Positions 53,162-61,607 of a stretch of DNA of 64,000 nt are shown in pieces. Within the stretch, counting starts at the first letter, position 1. Each line of letters begins with the position of its first letter. Both the position numbers and the translations under genes were made by a program. Where the stretch lies: NCBI GenBank assembly GCA_031292355.1, contig JARLHI010000055.1, positions 1 to 64,000 of the forward strand, given 5' to 3'. This DNA is from Candidatus Obscuribacterales bacterium (GTDB lineage: Bacteria > Cyanobacteriota > Vampirovibrionia > Obscuribacterales > Obscuribacteraceae). Below the pieces are notes generated by a model. The model was given only the letters and a program-made list of their open reading frames with translations. It made no database searches and was not told the origin of the DNA.

Positions 53162-55078
53162 TCACCACTTGGCCAATGGTTTGACCGATGTTGGCATTTT
53201 CTCGTCAACCGAAAATACTACAACAAGTCGAGTCAACGCTGTTCTATCAGGCAGATTGATGCTGATTATCAGATCAGAAACATCCGGTTGTTGAGCCTCT
53301 TCTCTAGGAGTTTGAACTGGAGCGACAGTAAATATCGCACCGGGACATGAAAGAATTTGGGCCTTAAGCCGAGTCGATTTTGTCCCTTCGCCCTGGACCA
53401 ACATGGCTCTTTTGCCACCATCAAGAACAGTCACTCTTGCTTTAGTGTGAAAATGCCAGATCAGTGGCGCGATAGCTTTTCTCGACTCGAACTCGTCTTG
53501 CACAATCAGTTGCTTTCCGTTTTCCACTGCGATTCCACGCATGATGCTATCGAACTGATTCGGATAAGCAGACTTCAAATCTACTATAGAGAAAGGGCGA
53601 ACTTCATCTGTCGATGAGCGAATTATCTGGGCATGAGCATCTTGTGGTTGGTTGGCTGATGCAATCGTCAATGTGTTATGAGCTTGCGTCTGTAAGCGGT
53701 AATAAGAAAAGCGCAAATTCTTGAAATAGCCTGGCAATTCATAATCGTCAGGGCCTAAGTCTTCTGCCCATCTATAACCAGCCGCATCAAATACGAAAGA
53801 CCCTAGATCTGCATGTGAATGCGACCAGTGATTGTCGCCTCCTTTAAAGCCCACGTACAGCGCCTGCGGATCATTCCAGCGAGAGCGAAAAAATGCCACA
53901 TTGATGCCCGAAAAAATTTTGTTCAGGGGAAGATGCGCCTCAGCTGGACTCGGATGATCTAAACAATAAAACAACAGGTGAAACATCTCTGGAAACAATT
54001 CGGTGATGTGTACTTCTGCTCCAGCAAAAACAGGTTGATTGAAACGGCGACTGAGCCAGAACATCTGCGCACCGCGTGGTACCTCAGTTTCACTATCTGC
54101 AAAATTGAACGATTGGCCAAGCGGGCCTTCACTATAAATTCGAAAGAAGGCGGTGTCGGCAATGCCTGGCTTATTAGAAAAATCAAAATCACATCCAATC
54201 GACGTTTGCAAACTTGCAAGCAGGTAAGTTAGATAGCGAGTCCCATAAGCCCAGTAACCGGGACCTTCTGGCCAACCTCCATCAGGGGCGAATGTTTTCA
54301 GAGCAATCGGCAGCGACAGCACTGTGCATTCAACAATCTTTTCGGAAAGGTCCGGCTCGTCCGTAGCAACAGCAAGCGCTCCAAGGGACAAACCGCTGTT
54401 ACAGACGAGATTCCAGTTGATAGCAGAAGTTGTCCACCAGGCGTTATTCTTATACTGTGCAAGCCCAGGCAACAAGCCGTTTTTAACGATTCCACCGCAA
54501 ATGGTCAGCCGCTCTTCTGGCGACAGTTGGTCATAGAGCCAATCGTAGCCAATAGCCATTGCTGCTGTCATCTCGGCGACACAGAGAAAATTAGTTGGTG
54601 CCCAATCAGAAAAACGAGCGATGTCGAGCATTTCGTCTCGTGCCCGGCTGAAATACTTGTGATCACCAGTTAGGCGGAACATACCGGCGAGAGTCGTGAC
54701 GTGCTTCAAAGCTAAACGGCTGGCGGCAAGCGACTGCCCGCTATTATCAAAGTGCTCTGGCGCTTGCGCTGTCAGCATTTCATCGGCACGCTGTTTCAAA
54801 ACATCAAACAGCTTTTTTGCAAGCGGATCTTTTGCAATCGTCTGATTTAGCTGCACGACATCGTCAGGCAATATGATCAAGCGCGGATGCTTCGAGCGCA
54901 GCGCTGATAACATCAGCTGCGGTCCATCGGAAATTGGTTTCCTTTGAGCGACGGCGGCAATCATCTGACCGATCTGGGCAGGAGTTCTTTCATCAATCGC
55001 TAAAACGTAGTTAGCGATTGCAAAATTAGTAATCAAAGCGCAAAACGCTGCTATGAATATTTTTTGCATTGAGGACAT
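53162..55078 (-). CDS. Exported heparinase II/III-family polysaccharide lyase-like protein
   Basis: A 638-residue protein: signal peptide (IFIAAFCALITNFAIANYVLA), an N-terminal alpha/alpha-toroid domain (GYDWLYDQLSPEERL, AINWNLVCNSGLSLGALAV, GGWPEGPGYWAYG) and a C-terminal heparinase II/III beta-sandwich domain (GGDNHWSHSHADLGSFVFDAAG, then WAEDLGPDDYEL). The conserved Tyr and His of these lyases are in the GPGYWAYG and WSHSHADLG segments. The substrate is an acidic polysaccharide of unknown type. It begins 10 bases after argS on the same strand and is probably co-transcribed. ATG 55069 is an alternative start. Confidence 0.88.
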   Translation of the reverse strand: MSSMQKIFIAAFCALITNFAIANYVLAIDERTPAQIGQMIAAVAQRKPISDGPQLMLSALRSKHPRLIILPDDVVQLNQTIAKDPLAKKLFDVLKQRADEMLTAQAPEHFDNSGQSLAASRLALKHVTTLAGMFRLTGDHKYFSRARDEMLDIARFSDWAPTNFLCVAEMTAAMAIGYDWLYDQLSPEERLTICGGIVKNGLLPGLAQYKNNAWWTTSAINWNLVCNSGLSLGALAVATDEPDLSEKIVECTVLSLPIALKTFAPDGGWPEGPGYWAYGTRYLTYLLASLQTSIGCDFDFSNKPGIADTAFFRIYSEGPLGQSFNFADSETEVPRGAQMFWLSRRFNQPVFAGAEVHITELFPEMFHLLFYCLDHPSPAEAHLPLNKIFSGINVAFFRSRWNDPQALYVGFKGGDNHWSHSHADLGSFVFDAAGYRWAEDLGPDDYELPGYFKNLRFSYYRLQTQAHNTLTIASANQPQDAHAQIIRSSTDEVRPFSIVDLKSAYPNQFDSIMRGIAVENGKQLIVQDEFESRKAIAPLIWHFHTKARVTVLDGGKRAMLVQGEGTKSTRLKAQILSCPGAIFTVAPVQTPREEAQQPDVSDLIISINLPDRTALTRLVVVFSVDEKMPTSVKPLAKW

Positions 55079-55088
55079 TGCCTCTTCA

Positions 55089-56849
55089 TTACATACGTTC
55101 TACAGTATCGATACCGAGAAGTCCCAAGCCGATTTTGATAGTGCGCGCCACCAGATCGCATAACAACAGTCGTGACGAGCGTACTGGTTCTTCAGCGCCA
55201 AGGACCGGGCAAGCCTCATAGAACTGATTAAACTTTTGACTGAGTTCGAACAAATATTCGCAGACACGATTAGGCAAGAAATCACGCACCACCGCATCAA
55301 GCGTTTCGTCGAGTTTCAAAAGTTGCTTGGCGAGTTCAATTTCAGCTGGCTCATTGAGAATAATTTTCGCACTCTGTTCGAGAGTATCTAAATCAATGCC
55401 GCCTTCGCGTCCGATTCCTTTCACTCGCACATATGCGTACATCATGTAAGGCGCGGTATTGCCTTGAAGGCTGAGCATTTTGTCGTAACTGAAAACATAA
55501 TTAGTCATTCGATTGAGGCTGAGATCGGCATACTTAACAGCAGCGATACCAACTTTTCGACTGACGTCATCTTTCCAAGCGTCAGACTCTGTACGATTGC
55601 GCTCACTCAGTCGACTGTCCAAATCTTTTCGAGCATGCACCACTGCTTCTTCAAGTAGATCTTTCAAGCGAACGGTTTCACCAGAACGCGTTTTTAATTT
55701 CTTTCCATCTTCTCCGAGTACGACGCCAAAAGGCACATGTTTCGCACGCAGATAATCGGGAATCCAGCCTGCTTTTTCAGCAACCTTGAGCATCATTTCA
55801 AAATGCAATGCTTGTCCAGCATCGACAACGTAGATAATTTCTTCTGCGTGGTCCTGCTTAACCCTGTGTTGCACAGTCGCTAAATCAGTGGCTGAATAAT
55901 TGTAGCCGCCATCTTTTTTCTGTACTATCACAGGCATCGGCTTGCCATCTTCAGTCAGATAGCCATCTAGGAAGACGCATTTTGCGCCCTCGCTATCCAC
56001 AGCAAGGCCTTTGTCGACCAGCGCTGCAACCGTGTCTGCAAGCATATCGTTGTAATACGATTCGCCTCTTTCTTGCAGATTCTCCACACCAAGGATTGCA
56101 TAGATTTCTTCAAAAGACTTTCGCGACTGAGCGCACAATAATTTCCACGCCTTGATCGTATCAACATCGCCCGCTTGTAACGCAACAACTGTCTGCCGCG
56201 CTCTGCTTTTAAAGTCCTCATCTTCATCGAAGTGCTTCTTAGCCTGCTTATAAAACGCTACGAGATCTCCGAGATCTAGAGCATCCGATTGCGTGAGCGC
56301 AGTGGGAAATTTTTCTTTCAGTTCGCATATGAGCATGCCGAATTGAGTGCCCCAATCACCGACGTGATTGATTTTCAAAACATCATGACCGAGAAATTTA
56401 TACGTTCTTGCTATTGACTCTCCAATAATCGTGGAACGCAAATGACCGACATGCATCTCTTTAGCAATATTAGGCGATGACATATCGACAATCACTTTCT
56501 TTGCATGAGGCGGACGAGCGATTCCTGCATAAGGATCACTCTTCATTTCGTTTAGTTGCGCCTCAAGAAATGACTTTTGCAGGCGGAAATTGATGAAACC
56601 TGGTCCGGCGATGCTTGGCTTCTCGAACGATTCATTTTCATCCAGGTTTTTAACAATCTGCTCGGCGATCAAGCGCGGTTGCTGTTTTAGCTGTTTAGAT
56701 AGAGTCATCGCCAGATTTGACTGAAAATCACCGAACTGGCTGTTAGTCGCTTGATCGACTCCGGGCTCTACGCCTGCCAGTGCAGCACCGAAAGCCTTTA
56801 CTGCAGAGTCTTTCAGACTCGCTTTAATTGTGTTGATTGCGTTATTCAT
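55089..56849 (-). CDS. argS: Arginyl-tRNA synthetase
   Basis: A 586-residue class I synthetase that charges tRNA-Arg. N-terminal Add-1 domain (FGDFQSNLAMTLSKQLKQ), catalytic HIGH motif in EMHVGHLRSTIIGESIAR, NHVGDWGTQFGMLI, the KMSK-equivalent region VVLGEDGKKLKTRSGE, and the C-terminal anticodon-binding DALR domain ending GIDTVERM. ATG 56849. The heparinase-like gene follows by 10 bases. Confidence 0.97.
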   Translation of the reverse strand: MNNAINTIKASLKDSAVKAFGAALAGVEPGVDQATNSQFGDFQSNLAMTLSKQLKQQPRLIAEQIVKNLDENESFEKPSIAGPGFINFRLQKSFLEAQLNEMKSDPYAGIARPPHAKKVIVDMSSPNIAKEMHVGHLRSTIIGESIARTYKFLGHDVLKINHVGDWGTQFGMLICELKEKFPTALTQSDALDLGDLVAFYKQAKKHFDEDEDFKSRARQTVVALQAGDVDTIKAWKLLCAQSRKSFEEIYAILGVENLQERGESYYNDMLADTVAALVDKGLAVDSEGAKCVFLDGYLTEDGKPMPVIVQKKDGGYNYSATDLATVQHRVKQDHAEEIIYVVDAGQALHFEMMLKVAEKAGWIPDYLRAKHVPFGVVLGEDGKKLKTRSGETVRLKDLLEEAVVHARKDLDSRLSERNRTESDAWKDDVSRKVGIAAVKYADLSLNRMTNYVFSYDKMLSLQGNTAPYMMYAYVRVKGIGREGGIDLDTLEQSAKIILNEPAEIELAKQLLKLDETLDAVVRDFLPNRVCEYLFELSQKFNQFYEACPVLGAEEPVRSSRLLLCDLVARTIKIGLGLLGIDTVERM

Positions 56850-57001
56850 GCCAGATATTATAGAACGGGCGATTCAGCATTTCGCACAGTAGCCGAGATA
56901 CGCAACAATTACAATTATATTCGAGTCTTGTACACTGAAACTGGCAAGCGCTAAATATGGACAGCTTGACAAAGTCCGCAATGAAAAATAGATGATCCCC
57001 G

Positions 57002-57466
57002 ATGCCACAAATTATTAAACCAGACATGAACAAAGGTCCGTCCCAAACCTACCGCATAATGGTCCTGGACACAAAAGAAAACATTGGCCTACTCACTGAA
57101 GCTTGTCTTAGAGACGGCCATCAGGTTGTGCCTGTTTTGACAATCAGTGAGGGAATGCATTTCCTCAACACCAAAGACCACATCGATGTTGTCATTTCAA
57201 GAGTTCATATTGAAAACGAAAGCGTGTTCGACTTCCTCAAAGAAATCAAATCACGAGACCAACACAAAGACGTAAGATTCATAATGATTTGTTCTGAGCC
57301 AAGCGAGTTTGCAAAGGCTGTCGACGCAACAGTGCGAACCGCTGCTGAAATAATGGGCGTCGACAAATACTTGACGATGGCCACGCATGACGTGGAGAGA
57401 CTAATGAAAGAAATCGAAGCGATTATACCCAACACCTTGCCCAAGAAAGAGCAAGATAAAAGCTAG
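57002..57466 (+). CDS. Stand-alone pseudo-receiver protein
   Basis: A 154-residue CheY-like fold (YRIMVLDTKENIGLLTEACL, VVISRVHIENESVFDFLKEI, VRFIMICSEPSEFAKAV, GVDKYLTMATHDVERLMKEI). The phosphoacceptor Asp position is Arg67 and the conserved Lys is Met, so phosphorylation is not possible. It differs from the pseudo-receiver at 16689, which has Glu. No output domain. ATG 57002 or ATG 57026 may be the start; a TTGACA at 56966 is a possible -35 box. It is divergent from argS. Confidence 0.72.
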   Translation: MPQIIKPDMNKGPSQTYRIMVLDTKENIGLLTEACLRDGHQVVPVLTISEGMHFLNTKDHIDVVISRVHIENESVFDFLKEIKSRDQHKDVRFIMICSEPSEFAKAVDATVRTAAEIMGVDKYLTMATHDVERLMKEIEAIIPNTLPKKEQDKS

Positions 57467-57479
57467 CTGCTCGATGGGC

Positions 57480-57821
57480 TTAGCGATTCTTATTCGAACG
57501 GTAAGTGCGCATATGAACAGGTTGCACCGTAATTAAACCTTCATCGATAACCGAATCCAGCTGATTGACAAAATTTTCGATTTTTTCTGCAGTATCGACA
57601 ATGTGGACGATAATCGGCAAATTGAAAGACAGATCAAGCATCTTAGAGCTATGAATTTCTTTGTGCGAGCCGAAACCTTCCATGCCGCGAATAATCGTAA
57701 CACCGGCTAAACCCTGTTGTTGCGCCTGTCTTGCGATCCACTCGTATAGCGATTTTCCTTCGCAACGACTATTTTCACTAATAAAAATCCGTAGTAACGA
57801 ACCATTTTCAGCAAGCATCAT
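57480..57821 (-). CDS. DUF190 family protein linked to CrcB
   Basis: A 113-residue protein with the DUF190 (COG1993) features LRIFISENSRCEGKSLYEWI, GLAGVTIIRGMEGFG and LSFNLPIIVHIVDTAEKIE, a ferredoxin-like PII-type fold. Genes of this family are often next to crcB, as here (22 bases downstream of it), so a role with fluoride export is inferred from context. AGAGG precedes the double ATG start. Ends with a basic tail. Confidence 0.88.
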   Translation of the reverse strand: MMLAENGSLLRIFISENSRCEGKSLYEWIARQAQQQGLAGVTIIRGMEGFGSHKEIHSSKMLDLSFNLPIIVHIVDTAEKIENFVNQLDSVIDEGLITVQPVHMRTYRSNKNR

Positions 57822-57842
57822 TCACCTCTTTATATACTTCGC

Positions 57843-58220
57843 TCAGGAGATCAACCTACCGACCAGCCACCCTAGCCAAACACAAAGCACGCCGAGAGCA
57901 GTCTGACCGACAGCATTGGCCACGGCAAAAGTAATCTGACCATCTCGAATCAATTGAAATGTCTCATAACCAAAACTAGAAAAAGTAGTAAACCCACCGA
58001 GTACGCCCACAAATAAGAAGAGTCGGGTGTCTCCCTGAAACATACTTCTCGATTCAGACAACTGGGCGAGCAAACCAATAACGAGACAGCCCAGCATGTT
58101 CACGCTAAAAGTACCAATAGGAAAAGTCGAGCCGTTGCTCAAACGCTGAACAAAAGGCCCCATCAAAAATCGGCAACAGCCGCCGATTCCAGCTCCGATA
58201 AATACGAGCAAATACTGCAT
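57843..58220 (-). CDS. crcB: Fluoride channel CrcB/FluC
   Basis: A 125-residue membrane protein with four helices: YLLVFIGAGIGGCCRFLMG, FPIGTFSVNMLGCLVIGLLA, TRLFLFVGVLGGFTTFSSFG and VANAVGQTALGVLCVWLGWL. The GGFTTFSSF segment holds the Phe-box/Na+ site, and Asn in FSVNMLG lines the pore. FluC proteins work as dual-topology dimers that export fluoride. ATG 58220 is the likely start. No fluoride riboswitch is apparent upstream; a TATAAT box lies at 58271-58266 (minus) and a TGCAAAA-type dyad near the start. Confidence 0.94.
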   Translation of the reverse strand: MQYLLVFIGAGIGGCCRFLMGPFVQRLSNGSTFPIGTFSVNMLGCLVIGLLAQLSESRSMFQGDTRLFLFVGVLGGFTTFSSFGYETFQLIRDGQITFAVANAVGQTALGVLCVWLGWLVGRLIS

Positions 58221-58296
58221 CAACACAAAACAAACCTGCAAAAATTTTGCAACTATCCAGGATAGATTATATCGCGCAATTACAGATTAGTTCGCC

Positions 58297-59319
58297 TTAA
58301 GCCGAATCTCGAGACTTCTTTTCAATTAGAACTTTCGCCACTATATTTGATGCCGCGATTAAAGCAGCCGCCACCACGATTGCCAGAGAAATGATGACAA
58401 TACTGCTAGCAAGAGTTGTGCGAAATGCCTTTAATTCTTGCTGTAGACCTGTTACATTCTCCGAAAGATTGTCCATGTGCGAATTTATAGATTCGAGTGG
58501 CCGGCGCAGATTCCTTAAGTCTGAACTGACTTCAGCAATAGGCGCACCAATTTTTCCAGTCGATACAGCGAGCGCGCTAAGCGGCTCATTCATCGACTGT
58601 AAAGGCTGACGCAGCTGTACCATCTCGCGATCTAAGTTGCGCAATGGCGCATGCAAGCCAGACATATCACGATCAATGTTCCGCAATGGTTCGTGCAATC
58701 CAGACATACCATGATCTAAATTTTGCAACGAAGGTGCAAAGCTTCGCAACGGCCCCTGAAATCCGTGCAATTGAGTTTCGATCCCACTGAGTGTAGGTTG
58801 CATTTTTGCAATAGGATAGCCTAACTCAGAAACGGAATTACTCAATCCGCCGATATTGATTTTAAGCCGGTCAATAGGTGCTCCAAGTCCAGTTAAAGGA
58901 ACAGGCAAGGCATTGAGAGCGCCATTGAGATCATCAATGTCATTGTGAAATCCATGCAATTCATCGATTGCACCATAGAACAAAGGTCGAACCATTTTGA
59001 TTGGATGAAAAAGACTAGGTCGTATCGTAGGCGATGCAACAATTTGACTGGGTTGTCTTGCGTCCTTTTTTGAGACCGGCGCCTCTGCGGCAATGGCAGC
59101 GATGGCGACGGGAACAGCTGACTGACTTGCTGAAGTCGTGGCATCAGTTTGAGGAGCAGCAAAAGATGCACCGGCCCCTGCGAACACCGCAAGTGCGGAC
59201 ACAGCCAGAGTTTTAGGAGACAACATTCCCAATGGAACAGGGCGCATGGGTAACCTTTGAGGAACTCGCAAATCATACGACACTAGCGCCATGACGCGCG
59301 TTTTGTTGTCCAGTTCCAA
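58297..59319 (-). CDS. Membrane-anchored protein with 14-residue amphipathic repeats
   Basis: A 340-residue protein: a hydrophobic segment near residues 33-55 (SPKTLAVSALAVFAGAGASF), a flexible stretch, then from about 115 to 300 a run of Leu-based 7/14-residue repeats (MSGLHEPLRNIDRD, MSGLHAPLRNLDRE, MVQLRQPLQSMNEP) and a C-terminal transmembrane helix (SIVIISLAIVVAAALIAASN). The pattern fits a long extended helical or coiled-coil rod held in the membrane. No catalytic motif. The start could be 59319, 59292 or a later Met. Function unknown. Confidence 0.72.
   Translation of the reverse strand: MELDNKTRVMALVSYDLRVPQRLPMRPVPLGMLSPKTLAVSALAVFAGAGASFAAPQTDATTSASQSAVPVAIAAIAAEAPVSKKDARQPSQIVASPTIRPSLFHPIKMVRPLFYGAIDELHGFHNDIDDLNGALNALPVPLTGLGAPIDRLKINIGGLSNSVSELGYPIAKMQPTLSGIETQLHGFQGPLRSFAPSLQNLDHGMSGLHEPLRNIDRDMSGLHAPLRNLDREMVQLRQPLQSMNEPLSALAVSTGKIGAPIAEVSSDLRNLRRPLESINSHMDNLSENVTGLQQELKAFRTTLASSIVIISLAIVVAAALIAASNIVAKVLIEKKSRDSA
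58621..58746 (-). repeat. Three 42-bp tandem repeats in the rod protein gene
   Basis: Units at 58621-58662, 58663-58704 and 58705-58746 share the frame CAT-n-CGATC...GCAA...GCAA-CCAGA with divergence; each encodes one 14-residue repeat (the third is the most diverged). Confidence 0.75.
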
Positions 59320-59357
59320 GCTTAACTATATCTCCAGACTTTTACAGCGTTACTGGC

Positions 59358-60272
59358 TCAGTGTTTTTTGGCTGGCAAAAGCTTCGCTGGCGCAGCCACT
59401 ACCGGTACATCGTTTCCGCTCGGTTCGTCTGCTGTCTGATAGTTGCGAATATTCATATTGGTTCCGACGGGACTAAGGATAATTTTTCCGGCCTGATTTT
59501 TCGACTCATACGATTTATGCATTGCATACGCAGAATCCTCTAACGCTGTTTGCTTCAATCTGTAATGCGCTTTGATTTCAGCTTCTTTCCTCGCCGCTTC
59601 ATCTCTAACGTACTTCACCGCTTGTTGATATTCTGCTTTGATAGCTTGATCCTGGTAGGCACTGCCTGAGTATCGATAATGAGGGACTTCGGCCAAACTT
59701 CTTTCCGCCCTTGCAGTGAGACCCTGAATTTTTTGATTGGCATCTTTATTGATTCTTTCGACCTCCTTGTCACATTCCGCTTCCAAGGCAGCACTGGCCG
59801 AAGTCGTAGCTTTACCAATGTGTTCTGCAGCGTGCGTGGTGCCGTCCTTTTTTGAAGAAGCATCACCAGAGTCTTCTAACACCGGGGATGAATTTTTCGG
59901 CGAATCGGGCGGCGAAACACTTTTTGAACTGCGTGTATTTGGACGCATCATCGATTGGATATATTGATCGCTATAGCCGCTGATTGTACCGGTTTTATCA
60001 TACTCTTTCGCTAACTTGAATTCTTGAATAGCTTCCGATTGTCGATTTAGTTTTGACAAAGCCACACCGAGCATATAATGTGCAGTGCTGTTTTTGGGAT
60101 TTTTTGTCAACTCAGTTTTATACCAGTTTGCCGCATCATCAAACTTTGAGGCATTAAACAGCTGCTCTGCATGTTTCATTGCATCAAGAGTGCCTGCTGG
60201 CGCGCAACTCGCACTCTCTGTTAGCACGCTCAACGACAACACAATCTGCAGAAAAATAATTCCGCTTTTCAT
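59358..60272 (-). CDS. Exported TPR protein with charged helical tail
   Basis: About 304 residues: signal peptide (GIIFLQIVLSLSVLTESASC; Cys could allow lipidation), two or three TPR units (EQLFNASKFDDAANWYKTEL, HYMLGVALSKLNRQSEAI), a disordered Ser/Asp-rich linker and a charged helical region (KYVRDEAARKEAEIKAHYRL). It starts at ATG 60272, or TTG 60278, which would overlap the stop of the calpain-like gene; either way the two genes are translationally adjacent. Role unknown. Confidence 0.8.
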   Translation of the reverse strand: MKSGIIFLQIVLSLSVLTESASCAPAGTLDAMKHAEQLFNASKFDDAANWYKTELTKNPKNSTAHYMLGVALSKLNRQSEAIQEFKLAKEYDKTGTISGYSDQYIQSMMRPNTRSSKSVSPPDSPKNSSPVLEDSGDASSKKDGTTHAAEHIGKATTSASAALEAECDKEVERINKDANQKIQGLTARAERSLAEVPHYRYSGSAYQDQAIKAEYQQAVKYVRDEAARKEAEIKAHYRLKQTALEDSAYAMHKSYESKNQAGKIILSPVGTNMNIRNYQTADEPSGNDVPVVAAPAKLLPAKKH

Positions 60273-60274
60273 TA

Positions 60275-61531
60275 TCAATTTGCGCCTGCCCAGATCAAAC
60301 CGCTGAATTTATGAACAACAGTATCAAGAGTTACCTGCAAATATCCGTCACCGACTTGCCTGACCCCATCTTCGTCTGTGATTGGTTCTGCAACACTAAA
60401 ATTTTGCTTGCCAACACTCAATGGATCACCAGACCATGGATTTCTAAGCGTTACTACTTTGCTTTTTTTATCGAAGGCGACGACCGTGAAAGCATGATTC
60501 TCTGGCAGTTTTGGAGTGCCGGTTTGAGGATAGGTGCCCATTATTGCTGGCTCGTGACCAATGCAGATTTTCTCAAGCGCTTCAGCCACGTGTGACGCGC
60601 CGCTATTGTATGGTCGTATTTCGTGCGTCGGCAAACCTGACAGCATTTTCAGTCCCGATTTATTTTCTACGCGATCGTCGCCCTGGATCCTCTTAGCGCA
60701 AGCGCAGTCCAAGGCTCGCGCCCACAAAGTCGTATCTTTTACTCCGGAAGCTTCAATCTCCCAGATAGCGACATCAACGTACTTAGCCGCTCCATAAAAA
60801 GCTTGGTCAGGAAAGGTGACCCGATAGTTGTTTTCGTCTACTTTCTTGATCATCTCAGCGACTTTTTTGTGTCCGTCAGGTTCATCGACCACGGCAGCTA
60901 ACGCGGCTTCAAACCAGCAGTTTGGAATATTAGTTTGTTTAATAGCCTTGCTTCGGCTGAAGCCAATTTCTTCAGCCGACACAGCGTTCTCACCTGCTTT
61001 AGCTGCCGATTTATTACTGAGGTTTTGTTTGTCAATTTGCTCTTTGTACTTAGGAGCGTCCTTCTCTAGTTGAGCGACGTGATTTCGTTTTTCTTGCGTG
61101 TCTGCAATTTGTTTTTCCATTGTTTGCAAAAATTTGTCTGCTTCGGAATCGTCTTTAAAATGTGATGGGGGAGCTAGTTGGGAACGTAAAAAGACTCTGT
61201 ACTGGTTGCCGGCTCTAGAGAAATCCAAATTGAAACCATCTTTGGCAGGTGTTACTGCTGCGACGATATCGCCCTCGCTAACGCCTTTGTAAGAAGCCGC
61301 ACTACCCATACGCACTTTATCGATTACTAATTTGTTCGGCTGCCCCTCATGCAAAACACATTTAATGCCAACGCTTTCAAGTTGATCGATTGTTTGGTTT
61401 GCAGAAGTTTTACCCTGAAGCATTTTTTTAGCGGCGGGTTTCTCAACCGCTTGTGCTGGCAGCAGCCTGACGGAGCTCGTCGACGTTAGAACGACAATCG
61501 CAGCTATGCCAGTCAGAAGCGTTTTGTTCAA
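60275..61531 (-). CDS. Exported PDZ plus calpain-like cysteine protease
   Basis: A 418-residue protein. Signal peptide (LLTGIAAIVVLTSTSSVRLL), PDZ-like domain at about 50-115 (VIDKVRMGSAASYKGVSEGD), a charged helical linker (125-175), then a papain-fold domain with calpain-type motifs: oxyanion Gln199 and nucleophile Cys205 in KQTNIPNCWFEAALAAV, His346 in ENHAFTVVAF and Asn364 in TLRNPWSGDP. The Gln-Cys spacing of six and the RNPW motif match C2 peptidases. No calcium-binding EF hands are seen. It lies 76 bases downstream of the VWA/PDZ gene. The substrate is unknown. Confidence 0.85.
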   Translation of the reverse strand: MNKTLLTGIAAIVVLTSTSSVRLLPAQAVEKPAAKKMLQGKTSANQTIDQLESVGIKCVLHEGQPNKLVIDKVRMGSAASYKGVSEGDIVAAVTPAKDGFNLDFSRAGNQYRVFLRSQLAPPSHFKDDSEADKFLQTMEKQIADTQEKRNHVAQLEKDAPKYKEQIDKQNLSNKSAAKAGENAVSAEEIGFSRSKAIKQTNIPNCWFEAALAAVVDEPDGHKKVAEMIKKVDENNYRVTFPDQAFYGAAKYVDVAIWEIEASGVKDTTLWARALDCACAKRIQGDDRVENKSGLKMLSGLPTHEIRPYNSGASHVAEALEKICIGHEPAIMGTYPQTGTPKLPENHAFTVVAFDKKSKVVTLRNPWSGDPLSVGKQNFSVAEPITDEDGVRQVGDGYLQVTLDTVVHKFSGLIWAGAN

Positions 61532-61607
61532 GATTAAAAGGCTCCGAAACCTGGTTTACAGTCAAATAAATCATACCGCGCGTTGCATACCAATAGATGC
61601 ATTCAAT

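Noticed and set aside
57843..58300. Fluoride riboswitch upstream of crcB
   Set aside because: I looked for the conserved crcB-motif sequence on the minus strand upstream of 58220 and found only a TATAAT box and two dyads.
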